A stretch of DNA of 64,000 nucleotides from Flavobacterium aquiphilum (lineage in GTDB: Bacteria > Bacteroidota > Bacteroidia > Flavobacteriales > Flavobacteriaceae). Below are positions 37,092-44,940 of this stretch, piece after piece. Made by a program: the position numbers and the translations under genes. The notes below the pieces were generated by a model, which was not told where the DNA came from, did no database searches, and worked only from the letters and a program-made list of their open reading frames with translations. Positions within the stretch are counted from its first letter, which is position 1; each line of letters begins with the position of its first letter. The stretch is from contig NZ_CP114288.1 in the NCBI RefSeq assembly GCF_027111335.1, positions 1,984,001-2,048,000 on the forward strand. Direction: 5' to 3'.

Positions 37092-38174
37092 ATGAAGCCA
37101 CATAAAAAAATAGTACCCATTTTATTTTTACTTCTGTTTTTTGGAGTCCAAACATGGTCGCAGGATACAAGAACTTTTAAAGTTTTTCAATTTCCAGCCA
37201 ATAAAATTCCAACGATTGACGGAAACGCCGATGACTGGAAAATGGTTCCCGAAAGTTATGTCGTAGGAATGAATGAATTATGGGAAGACAGCGGAAAACA
37301 ACCGAAAGCCAATCCTAAAAATCTGGATGTAAGTGTTAAAGTAGCTTGGGTGAAAGGACTGAACCGTCTGTATTTTTTATATGAGGCCTATGATGATTAT
37401 TGGGATTTTTCGTTGCCAGGTTTACACAACGATACTTTCGAAGTAATTGTTGATGCTGATCAATCCGGTGGGCCATTTATAGATCGGTTTCATCCTAATA
37501 AAGCTTTGACAAATACTATGGATGCTTATTTTTCTTATCACGGTGTTCATGCCCAAAATTATCATATTTTCACCCCAGCCGAAGGGAAAGATTGGACATT
37601 GGTTTGGGGTAGCCAGCCTTGGATAAAGGAATTGCCTTATGCAAATGCCGCGATCCATTATAATTTTAAACCGGGTGAATCAGGGAAATTGACTCTGGAA
37701 TTTTGGATAACGCCTTTTGATTATGCAGGAAATGATCCAAAAAGAGCGGTGGAATCCATTTTGGAAGAAAACAAAAATATAGGGCTTTGCTGGGCAATCA
37801 TTGATTATGATGATGTAAATAAAGAAAGCAACAACGGATTTTGGAATTTATCCAAAGAACATAAGATGTATGGTAATGCCGATTTTAGTTTACCTTTTAA
37901 GCTAATGCCTTTGGAAAATGAATTCAAAAAAGCCATCTCGGCAAAATGGAGGTTCGACACCGTTGACATGAACCGAAGATTGGTCGCTTTTATTGATCAA
38001 TCAGAAGGGGAGATCAAGTCATGGAATTGGGATTTTGGCGACGGCACAACATCTTCAGAACAAAATCTGATTCATCAGTACAAAGATGCCGGAAAATATA
38101 TTGTTGTCCTGACAATTGAAGGGCCAAAAGGAAAATCCAGATTGTCTAAAATTTGGGATGTTGCAGTGAAATAA
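37092..38174 (+). CDS. Secreted CBM9-like protein with C-terminal PKD domain
   Basis: A 360-residue protein with signal peptide (about 1-24, ending TWSQ). Residues about 30-275 resemble carbohydrate-binding family 9 / DOMON-type sugar-binding domains (PTIDGNADDWKMVPESYVVG, LYFLYEAYDDYWDFSLPGLHNDTFEVIVDADQSGG-like). The C-terminal 80 residues are a PKD domain with the WDFGDGTTS signature and HQYKDAGKYIVVLTI. No catalytic motif is evident. It may hold polysaccharide or oligosaccharide at the cell surface or in the periplasm, replacing the SusE/F-type binding proteins that are absent here. It is led by P6 and followed by a DUF4861 gene 94 bp downstream. Confidence 0.75.
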   Translation: MKPHKKIVPILFLLLFFGVQTWSQDTRTFKVFQFPANKIPTIDGNADDWKMVPESYVVGMNELWEDSGKQPKANPKNLDVSVKVAWVKGLNRLYFLYEAYDDYWDFSLPGLHNDTFEVIVDADQSGGPFIDRFHPNKALTNTMDAYFSYHGVHAQNYHIFTPAEGKDWTLVWGSQPWIKELPYANAAIHYNFKPGESGKLTLEFWITPFDYAGNDPKRAVESILEENKNIGLCWAIIDYDDVNKESNNGFWNLSKEHKMYGNADFSLPFKLMPLENEFKKAISAKWRFDTVDMNRRLVAFIDQSEGEIKSWNWDFGDGTTSSEQNLIHQYKDAGKYIVVLTIEGPKGKSRLSKIWDVAVK

Positions 38175-38180
38175 CGTCAG

Positions 38181-38235
38181 TTCGAGTAAATTTTCAGAAA
38201 ATGCGAATAGCTTTTTCTGAAAATTGTATCGAGAA
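38181..38235. repeat. Intergenic inverted repeat, CGTCAGTTCGAGT type
   Basis: AATTTTCAGAAAA (38189-38201) and TTTTCTGAAAATT (38213-38225) form a perfect 13-bp inverted repeat, with outer TTCGAG (38181-38186) and ATCGAGAA. It may attenuate read-through between the two flanking genes. Confidence 0.65.
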
Positions 38236-38268
38236 CAGTCGTTAAAATAATAACTATTAATTATAAAT

Positions 38269-39546
38269 ATGAAAAACAAATTAAGATTATTACTGCCTGT
38301 GAGTGTAGCAGTTTTATCGATTATGAGTTGTAATGCACAGCAAAAAATCAGCTTGTCGAACAGTTCCGATATGAAATTGACCGATAAAGCGGTAACAATA
38401 AAAAGAAGTGCTATCGACAAAACCGGAACGACAAAAGGGTTTCCGCTTTTGACTTATAAAAATGAGCAAATTCCTTCTCAAGTCAATGATTTGAACGGAG
38501 ACGGAAAATGGGACGAACTTTTTTTAGTTACTGATTTTTCGCCAAATGAAAAGAAAGCCGTTCAGTTGAAATGGGTTACTGAAGCACCGAAATTCACTGT
38601 TAGAACCAGCGTTCGATTTGGTAAAAGAGAAGCCAAAGATTTGCCTGTGAAACCCGAAAATGAAGAAGTTATCATGGCAAACCAAGTGTACAAAGCATTG
38701 GGTTTCCAAAAATACCAAACAGATGGACCAACTTGGGAAAATGACAAAGTAGGTTTCAGACATTATTTGGACGGACGAAACGCCAAAGATGTTTTTGGGA
38801 AAAAAATCCCGGCGATTACTCCTGAAAATGTTGGGATCAACAGCGCCGGAGCAGTTGAAGATAATTATCACCAAATGTACGATTGGGGAAGGGATATTTT
38901 TCCGGTAGGGAGTTCAGTTGGATTAGGAGGCTACGCTTTGTTGATTAACAACGAAGTGAAACGCCTTGGAATTTTGGTAACTGATACGATCAATAATGTA
39001 GAAAAAACGACTTTTAAGATTGTGAGCGAAGGGCCTGAAAATTCGGTTTTGAGTTATGATTACCACAATTGGAACGCTTCGGGAAATAAATATCAGGTTC
39101 ATGAAACAACTTCTATTTGGCCGGGAATGTATGCTTACAAAAACACGGTGTCAATCAATGGCCTTAAAGGAAATGAAACTTTTCTTATTGCCCTTTCAAA
39201 CATCAATAACCAAAAAGGTGTAAAAGTAATAGAATCGGGTGATTGGGTTTGCTTAATACAACATGATAAACTGACTTACAACCGTGAATGGATTTTGGGT
39301 ACGGCTATTTTGGTACCAAAAAAAGAATACAACGGTTATATCGAAGCGCCTAAAAAAGGACAATTAACCGATTCGTATTTGGCAAAAATGACTATCGATA
39401 ACAATAAAGAAATCAGTTATTATGCCGTTGCTGGCTGGGAATTGAGCGCAGATAAAAACTTTAATGATGCTGATTATTTTGCCAATTATGTAACCAATCT
39501 TGCTAAACAGCTTTCAGCCAAAATTACTGTTGCTGTAAAAAAATAA
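38269..39546 (+). CDS. DUF4861-family secreted protein
   Basis: A 425-residue exported protein of the DUF4861 type, which is common in Bacteroidota loci for uronate-containing polysaccharides. The N-terminal ILSIMSCNAQ segment could be a lipobox (Cys21) or signal peptide end. The body is a beta-sandwich with NDLNGDGKWDELFLVTDF, FRHYLDGRNAKDVFGKKIPAI, VEDNYHQMYDWGRDIFPVG and GWVCLI/REWILGTAI-type segments. Conserved His, Tyr, Trp and Arg residues in the HYLDGRN and YHQMYDWGRD motifs suggest an enzymatic site, but the activity is not known to me. It precedes GH105 and a PL22-like lyase, consistent with a role on unsaturated or uronic-acid oligomers. Confidence 0.75.
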   Translation: MKNKLRLLLPVSVAVLSIMSCNAQQKISLSNSSDMKLTDKAVTIKRSAIDKTGTTKGFPLLTYKNEQIPSQVNDLNGDGKWDELFLVTDFSPNEKKAVQLKWVTEAPKFTVRTSVRFGKREAKDLPVKPENEEVIMANQVYKALGFQKYQTDGPTWENDKVGFRHYLDGRNAKDVFGKKIPAITPENVGINSAGAVEDNYHQMYDWGRDIFPVGSSVGLGGYALLINNEVKRLGILVTDTINNVEKTTFKIVSEGPENSVLSYDYHNWNASGNKYQVHETTSIWPGMYAYKNTVSINGLKGNETFLIALSNINNQKGVKVIESGDWVCLIQHDKLTYNREWILGTAILVPKKEYNGYIEAPKKGQLTDSYLAKMTIDNNKEISYYAVAGWELSADKNFNDADYFANYVTNLAKQLSAKITVAVKK

Positions 39547-39550
39547 TTTT

Positions 39551-39697
39551 AACCACATAGATGCATAGACTTAAAATGAGTTAATTTAGAATAGATAGAA
39601 AATAGGATTATTTCTCACATAGATGATATGTGAAAAAGTAAGATGTCTATCAAAATCTCTTAAGCCTTATAAAAAAAACTATGTTTCTATGTTGTTT
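39551..39697. repeat. Inverted intergenic repeat, family A, copy 2
   Basis: Left arm aaccacatagatgcatag (39551-39568) and right arm ctatgtttctatgttgttt (39679-39697) match the arms of the copy at 8721-8849. It fills most of the 219-bp gap before the second GH105 gene. Confidence 0.68.
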
Positions 39698-39765
39698 AAA
39701 AAAATGCCCAATGGGAAAATAACAACCTTGACTTTTAAACTAACTAACCTTAAAATTTTTGTCTA

Positions 39766-41118
39766 ATGAAAAGAAATCATATCGCAGCTTTAGCTCTATT
39801 TTCACTGGGAGTATTTACTTCTGTGAATGCACAAGTGAATGACCAAACTACGCCATTACATTTAATGAAACCGAATTATCCAACTCCATATGTGATTCCG
39901 CAGAAAGAGGATATAAAAGCCGTTTTGGATAGGATTTATGGTTTTTTGGACAAAAACACGGCTTCGAAAATTATCAATGCTGATACAAAGGTTGAAGTAA
40001 CCAATTATAAAAAAGGCAATGAGAACATTATGTTTGAGCCAGGTGCTTTTAGGTTAACCAGTTACGAATGGGGAGTTACCTATGCCGGAATGACTTTGGC
40101 TGCAAAAGCGACTGGTGAGAAATATTTTTCGGATTACAACAGTAAGCGCATGCAGTTAATCGCTGATATCGCTGAAAATTATCAGGAGAAAAATATTAAA
40201 GATGAGGCGATGCTTAAAACGCTTCATCCGGAAGCATTGGATTTTGCCGGAGCGCTTTGTGCCGCATTTATCAAAGCCAAAAAAGAAGGATTAAAAGCGA
40301 ATGTTGACCCTTTGGTTAAAAATTACATTGATTTTATCAGCAATAAACAATTCAGATTGAAGGACGGAACTTTGGCAAGAAACAGACCGTTAGACAATTC
40401 AATTTGGTTAGACGATATGTTTATGAGTGTTCCTGCGCTTGCGCAAATGGGTGCCTACACAGGCGATGTGAAATATTTTGATGATGCGGTAAAACAAGTA
40501 AATCAATTTTCGGCGAGAATGTTTAATGAGCAAAAAGGGATTTACATGCACGGTTGGGTTGAATCGATGAAAGATCATCCTGAATTTCACTGGGGCAGAG
40601 CCAATGGTTGGGCTGTAATGGCAATGGTGGAATTATTGGAAGTATTGCCGAAAAACCATCCTGGATATCCGCAAGTTTTGGCACAATTGCAAAAACACAT
40701 CAAAGGATTGGTTCAATATCAGGATGGAACCGGTTTTTGGCACCAATTGCTAGATAGAAATGACACTTATTTAGAGACTTCGGCAACGGCGATTTATACC
40801 TATTCAATCGCAAGAGCAATCAACCGTGGCTATGTTGACAAAATGACTTATGGCCCTGCCGTATTGTTGGGTTGGAATGCAGTTGCCACAAAAGTAAATG
40901 ACAAAGGACAAGTAGAGGGAACTTGCGTGGGAACCGGTATGGGATTTGACCCTGCGTTTTATTATTACCGACCTGTAAATGCATTTGCGGCTCACGGTTA
41001 TGGGCCTGTTTTATTGGCTGGAGCTGAGGTGATTTTGTTGTTGAAAGACCATCAATTTCAAATAAATGATAGTGCAATACAGGTGAAAATTGAAGGTAAA
41101 GACAATAAATCAAAATAG
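39766..41118 (+). CDS. GH105-family unsaturated uronyl hydrolase 2
   Basis: A 450-residue exported (alpha/alpha)6-barrel protein (signal peptide about 1-22, ending VNAQ). Motifs: EWGVTYAGMTLAAK, NSIWLDDMFMSVPALAQMG with likely catalytic Asp216, WGRANGWAVMAMVELLEVLP, and ETSATAIYTY. It is longer than the first GH105 and has the LDD variant around the catalytic Asp; GH88-type activity is less likely. It should remove 4,5-unsaturated galacturonate (or glucuronate) from lyase products. Its stop codon is followed after one base by the ATG of a PL22-like gene, so lyase and hydrolase are co-transcribed. Confidence 0.9.
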   Translation: MKRNHIAALALFSLGVFTSVNAQVNDQTTPLHLMKPNYPTPYVIPQKEDIKAVLDRIYGFLDKNTASKIINADTKVEVTNYKKGNENIMFEPGAFRLTSYEWGVTYAGMTLAAKATGEKYFSDYNSKRMQLIADIAENYQEKNIKDEAMLKTLHPEALDFAGALCAAFIKAKKEGLKANVDPLVKNYIDFISNKQFRLKDGTLARNRPLDNSIWLDDMFMSVPALAQMGAYTGDVKYFDDAVKQVNQFSARMFNEQKGIYMHGWVESMKDHPEFHWGRANGWAVMAMVELLEVLPKNHPGYPQVLAQLQKHIKGLVQYQDGTGFWHQLLDRNDTYLETSATAIYTYSIARAINRGYVDKMTYGPAVLLGWNAVATKVNDKGQVEGTCVGTGMGFDPAFYYYRPVNAFAAHGYGPVLLAGAEVILLLKDHQFQINDSAIQVKIEGKDNKSK

Positions 41119-41119
41119 T

Positions 41120-42454
41120 ATGAAAGCAATTTTAAATACTGTTTTTTTATTGGTTACCGTTATTTCTTTTAGTCAGATTGGGACACGGTTTCCATCTGAA
41201 AAAAAGATAATCAAAGACCCGGTTACTGGGCAGGAATTGATTTTTTTGACGACTAAATCGGCTGGGGATTCCAAAACCTATCCTACTCATCCGCAATGGA
41301 CTGCTGATGGGCAATGGATAATTTTTAGGACGAACAGGGTTAAAGGCGAAGCGATGGCGGTCAATGAAAAATCAGGTGTGATGGTTCAGGTTACCGAAGG
41401 TGGTTATACCGGAACGCTTTGCATGGCGCAAAAGTCGATGAAACTGTTTTTTATGCGCAAAGCCGATGACGATAAAATGAAGGTGATGGAAGTTAATCTG
41501 GATGCGGTTTTTAAAGACAGTGAAGCGGGTAAATTGAAACCGGTTTCAGCTTACGAAAGAGTGTGCGGAATCACAAAATCGGGTACCGGAGGTGCTGGCG
41601 ATATGGCTTTGGATGCCGATGAAGAATGGGTATATTTTAGGGAAGGAAAAGAAGAAGCGGCTAAATATCTAAAACCGGATGTTGTAATCGAGAAAAGTTT
41701 TGGTCCTCGTAACATGGGAGCAGGACCGGGCGGAATTGCAAGCATGAATGTGAAAACAGGGGAGTTGAAACATGTGGTTTCGGTGCCTTTTCAAATTGGT
41801 CACATTCAATCGAATATATGGAATGCGGGCGAAATTGTTTTTTGCTGGGAAACAGGAGGGAAGTCGCCGCAACGCACTTGGACAGTGATGTCGGATGGGT
41901 CGGGTTTGCGTCCTCTGTATCCTGAAGCTGATTATGAATGGGTTACCCATGAAGCCGTGATTGGCAAAGATGAAGTAGCGATGGCGATTATGGGACACCG
42001 AAAAATTGATATTGAGAAAGAGGCTCCCGTTGAAGTTGCTAAAAACGGCGAAATCAAAAATCCGGTGAATCCTGGGCAAGAAAGCAATTGGGGCGCTACG
42101 GGAACCCGCGAAAAACCTACAGGTTTGGCGATCGTGAATTTAAGAACCCGTGAAATGATTATTGCGGGACAAACCAAAAGCGGAAGCGGTTTATGGCATG
42201 TTCACGGCTCGGCTGATGGGAGATGGGCTGTTGGTGACGATTTTTCCAGAAGTTTGTACCTGATTGACCGAAAAACCAACGAAATGATGATGCTCACTAC
42301 GGGGCATAAAGAAACCGCCGCCGACCATGTACACCCAACTTTCAACAGGGACGGAACAAAAATCGAAATTCAATCGGCTATGCTTTCTGAAGACAACCGT
42401 ACAATGAATATTTGTATTGTAAATGTTCCGAAGGAATGGTTGAATAGAAAATAG
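41120..42454 (+). CDS. PL22-like oligogalacturonate lyase
   Basis: 444 residues from the ATG at 41120, one base past the GH105 stop; an upstream in-frame start at 41090 would overlap GH105 and lose the signal peptide. After the signal peptide (about 1-19) it forms a WD40/TolB-like propeller with the PL22 opening FPSEKKIIKDPVTGQEL, the HPQWTADGQWIIFRTNR blade, the WHVHGSADGRW segment and DHVHPTFNRDGTKI, whose histidines are candidates for the Mn-binding site of PL22. The family cleaves short oligogalacturonates to unsaturated products. The export signal is unusual for an enzyme that is often cytoplasmic. A TolB-like propeller of other function is the alternative. Confidence 0.78.
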   Translation: MKAILNTVFLLVTVISFSQIGTRFPSEKKIIKDPVTGQELIFLTTKSAGDSKTYPTHPQWTADGQWIIFRTNRVKGEAMAVNEKSGVMVQVTEGGYTGTLCMAQKSMKLFFMRKADDDKMKVMEVNLDAVFKDSEAGKLKPVSAYERVCGITKSGTGGAGDMALDADEEWVYFREGKEEAAKYLKPDVVIEKSFGPRNMGAGPGGIASMNVKTGELKHVVSVPFQIGHIQSNIWNAGEIVFCWETGGKSPQRTWTVMSDGSGLRPLYPEADYEWVTHEAVIGKDEVAMAIMGHRKIDIEKEAPVEVAKNGEIKNPVNPGQESNWGATGTREKPTGLAIVNLRTREMIIAGQTKSGSGLWHVHGSADGRWAVGDDFSRSLYLIDRKTNEMMMLTTGHKETAADHVHPTFNRDGTKIEIQSAMLSEDNRTMNICIVNVPKEWLNRK

Positions 42455-42471
42455 ATTTTATTATGATAGAG

Positions 42472-42498
42472 AAAATGAGGCTTGAGGGCCTCATTTTT
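42472..42498 (+). terminator. Terminator after the PL22-like gene
   Basis: AAAATGAGGC (42472-42481) and GCCTCATTTT (42488-42497) form a perfect 10-bp stem with a 6-nt loop. It also marks the end of the first PUL half. Confidence 0.75.
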
Positions 42499-42561
42499 GG
42501 TTTCTATAAGTTTTTGATCTTGTAGGTATTTGTTTAATGTTATTGTTTTTATCAGAAAAAA

Positions 42562-43359
42562 TTATTTCATCGTCACAGTTTTCCATTGCATTACGATTTC
42601 TCCGTTTCCTAACATATCAGCTATCTCTAAAAATTTAAATTTGTTTTTGGCAGTTTTTTTGTAAAGTTTATGAAAGTCTTTAAAAGCCTCATACTTTCCA
42701 TTATTGTAAAAAAAAGTAAAATTTTCAATTAGTTTCCATTTACCATTTTTCAAAGTCCAAATCTTAAATACTTTAAAGTTACTGGCGCAAGATGAATTAT
42801 ATTCGGCAATTTCATTTCCTCCATCTTCATCAATATCCCCAATACTGAAAATCCCCTCAAGGTGACAACAATTTGAATTTGACTCTATTCTTGGAATTTT
42901 ATTATCGGTAAAATAATAAGATTGTCCTTCTTCACACCAACCTAAACCTGGTAAAATAAAAGTAGAATCATTTTTTCCATCACCATTCAAGTCTCCTAAA
43001 TTTTTAAATTTTTTGATAAAAACTTTGTCGGCTTCAAGAGAGTATTCATAAAAATATTCCTTTTCAACTATTGTTGGGAAACAATTCTTTTTTGAGTTTT
43101 CTAACTCATATCTTGAAATGTCTAATTTAAATTTTCCTTTAAGAACGGAATCGTTTATGAATTGAATGTCATTAGACAGTATTGAATTTTTGGGTTTACT
43201 GATTTTTAGCGTCTCGATTACTTCTTGATAAGAAAGCCTTTTAGGAGAACTTGGTTTAGAAGTTACTTTTTTATAAGTTGTCTTTCTTTCTGTTTTTTCA
43301 ACTTCATTTTTACAAGAAAACAAACTAAATAATATGATTAAAATGATGAGTTTTCTCAT
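42562..43359 (-). CDS. Hypothetical lipoprotein with calcium-loop-like motifs
   Basis: A 265-residue lipoprotein (lipobox FSC, Cys16, MRKLIILIILFSLFSCKN). Two Asp-rich loops, GDLNGDGKNDSTF (near residue 124) and GDIDEDGGNEIAE (near 175), resemble EF-hand or FG-GAP/VCBS calcium-binding loops of propeller-like repeats. A Cys pair (NSNCCHLEG) lies between them. No enzymatic motif is seen. It is on the strand opposite to the PUL genes, and with the next two genes forms a minus-strand insert in the PUL with no obvious relation to glycan use. Confidence 0.65.
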   Translation of the reverse strand: MRKLIILIILFSLFSCKNEVEKTERKTTYKKVTSKPSSPKRLSYQEVIETLKISKPKNSILSNDIQFINDSVLKGKFKLDISRYELENSKKNCFPTIVEKEYFYEYSLEADKVFIKKFKNLGDLNGDGKNDSTFILPGLGWCEEGQSYYFTDNKIPRIESNSNCCHLEGIFSIGDIDEDGGNEIAEYNSSCASNFKVFKIWTLKNGKWKLIENFTFFYNNGKYEAFKDFHKLYKKTAKNKFKFLEIADMLGNGEIVMQWKTVTMK

Positions 43360-43414
43360 TTAAAATGTTTTTAAAATTGCTCAAGACTATTGCAATATGC
43401 GCTTAGGAGCTCTA

Positions 43415-43993
43415 TCACATGATTATTGTGCCGCTTTTAAAGAATGTTAATTTTGCTTTTTTTACAAATTCTTCCGGTTTCGTTTCTTTAGTAGCATTTA
43501 CATTTTGAATTTCAAAATAACATTCCGTTGGATTCATTTCTCCTTTTCTAAAAATCCAAATTTGAAATCGTTTGGTATTAATATTTGGATTTAGAAAAGT
43601 CAATTCATCAAAGCTTCCAATACTAATTGAATCAGTCCTAGTTATATTATAAAATATTTTTTCGTCTTTGGTCATTTTATCTAATTCATTTTTTGTTTTA
43701 ATTTCAGCAACTTCATTTCCCGTTACGATATTTGGATAAAAAATACCACTAGTAAAAATTAGTCTATATTCTTCCTTTGAATTTGGAATATTTAAGGTTT
43801 TTTCATCATATTTAATTGTAAAATCATCTACGATTGTGATTTTTCCGCGAAATTTTTTGTAAGCTGTTTTTAAATATTCTTTTTCAAAGACTTTTTTTGC
43901 AAATCGATATCTATTTTGATTAAGATTTTCTGTTTGACAAAATATATTTCCAAATGCGAATAATAAGATAATAACATTTAGTGTTTTTTTCAT
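43415..43993 (-). CDS. Hypothetical secreted protein
   Basis: A 192-residue protein with a signal peptide (MKKTLNVIILLFAFGNIFCQ). The mature part is Lys/Glu/Asn-rich with no recognised domain. Position between two other small exported proteins on the minus strand suggests a shared accessory origin. Start at ATG 43993; the upstream gap of 94 bp has no clear promoter. Confidence 0.6.
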   Translation of the reverse strand: MKKTLNVIILLFAFGNIFCQTENLNQNRYRFAKKVFEKEYLKTAYKKFRGKITIVDDFTIKYDEKTLNIPNSKEEYRLIFTSGIFYPNIVTGNEVAEIKTKNELDKMTKDEKIFYNITRTDSISIGSFDELTFLNPNINTKRFQIWIFRKGEMNPTECYFEIQNVNATKETKPEEFVKKAKLTFFKSGTIIM

Positions 43994-44087
43994 AGTCTTC
44001 CTTTATTGAATGAATTTGTACAAGTTATAAATATGTCGGACAGATCAACTGAACTTAAAAAATCTTAGTAGATAGATGTGATAGTTT

Positions 44088-44516
44088 TTATATTTTAAAC
44101 ATCTCAATTTTTTCCATCCAAAAAATGTCAGATTTCAAGAATTGAATTCTTGTTTTAATAATTTGGTCTGTTTTGTTTCGTGGTGATTTTGTGAAAAATC
44201 TAGCCTTGGAATTGGTAAAATCCAATATGTCTTTTTCATTGGTGTTTGTTTTCTTTTCGGAAAAGAATGAAATCACGTTATCTTTTATTTCCCATTTTCC
44301 TTTTGCAGATTTATTTTCTTCCTGTGGAGTTCGTTGCTTTAAGTTTGAATAATAATGAAAGGAAAATGTTCCGTCTTGGGATAAAGTTAATTTATATTCA
44401 AAGATGTTATTATCGTTAGTTTTATAATTACGTGAATAATCTCCAAAGACTGTCTCCGATTGACCAAATGAAGTCAAACTGGAGATTAAAATTAGAATCG
44501 TTAGTATTTTCTTCAT
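44088..44516 (-). CDS. Hypothetical secreted lipocalin-like small protein
   Basis: A 142-residue exported protein (signal peptide MKKILTILILISSLTSFGQ). The mature part has alternating beta-strands with YKLTLSQDGTFSFHYYSN, GKWEIKDNVISFFSEKK and LDFTNSKARFF, the pattern of small beta-barrel or lipocalin-type proteins (TGTW-like repeats) common in Bacteroidota. No ligand or function can be given. It is the first gene of the three-gene minus-strand insert. Confidence 0.6.
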   Translation of the reverse strand: MKKILTILILISSLTSFGQSETVFGDYSRNYKTNDNNIFEYKLTLSQDGTFSFHYYSNLKQRTPQEENKSAKGKWEIKDNVISFFSEKKTNTNEKDILDFTNSKARFFTKSPRNKTDQIIKTRIQFLKSDIFWMEKIEMFKI

Positions 44517-44632
44517 GAGCTTTTACAGTTTACTAGTTTGATTCAAATATAAATAAAAAACTACAGAATTTTAATATAAACTAACAAGTTATAAGGAGCT
44601 AAGTATTTCGGTAAGGGATTATTCATAGAGTT

Positions 44633-44706
44633 TGTCATTTCGACCAACGGGAGAAATCTCACTAGTTTATCACGTTATGTGATTTCTCCCGTTGGTCGAA
44701 ATGACA
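44633..44706. repeat. Perfect 26-bp inverted repeat (family C, copy 1)
   Basis: Arms at 44633-44658 and 44681-44706 are perfect reverse complements over 26 bp with a 22-nt loop; the left arm begins tgtcatttcgaccaacgg. It resembles the inverted repeat at 52506-52611. Confidence 0.9.
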
Positions 44707-44754
44707 AGTTTGTGGACATACTTTGTGAATAAAAATAGCCAAATGTTTCCTTTT

Positions 44755-44886
44755 AGCCCCGATTACTTCGTCAGTTCGCTTCGCTCGTGTGAAGCGACAT
44801 CCTTTTCCTTTTTGCTTTAAAAAGGAAAAGATATAGTGGAAAGCGGGAACAATGCCTCCAAAAAAGCCTATTGTTCCCGCTCCCAA
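44755..44886 (+). repeat. Flavobacterial intergenic repeat, family B, copy 2
   Basis: It contains TAGCCCCGAT, then GAAGCGACATCC, a CCTTTTCCTTTTTG / AAAAAGGAAAAG inverted repeat, and TGGAAAGCGGGAACAATGCC followed by CTCCAAAAAAGCC. The 424-bp gap 44517-44940 holds this and the 26-bp inverted repeat; an open frame there (44662-44886) is not a gene. Confidence 0.75.
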
Positions 44887-44940
44887 AAAATAAAAAATCT
44901 GTGTTAATCCGTTAGATCCGTGACATCCGTGGGCAATTGC

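Noticed and set aside
44662..44886. A 74-residue minus-strand protein
   Set aside because: The frame runs through the 26-bp inverted repeat and a family B repeat, and its composition is that of repeat DNA.
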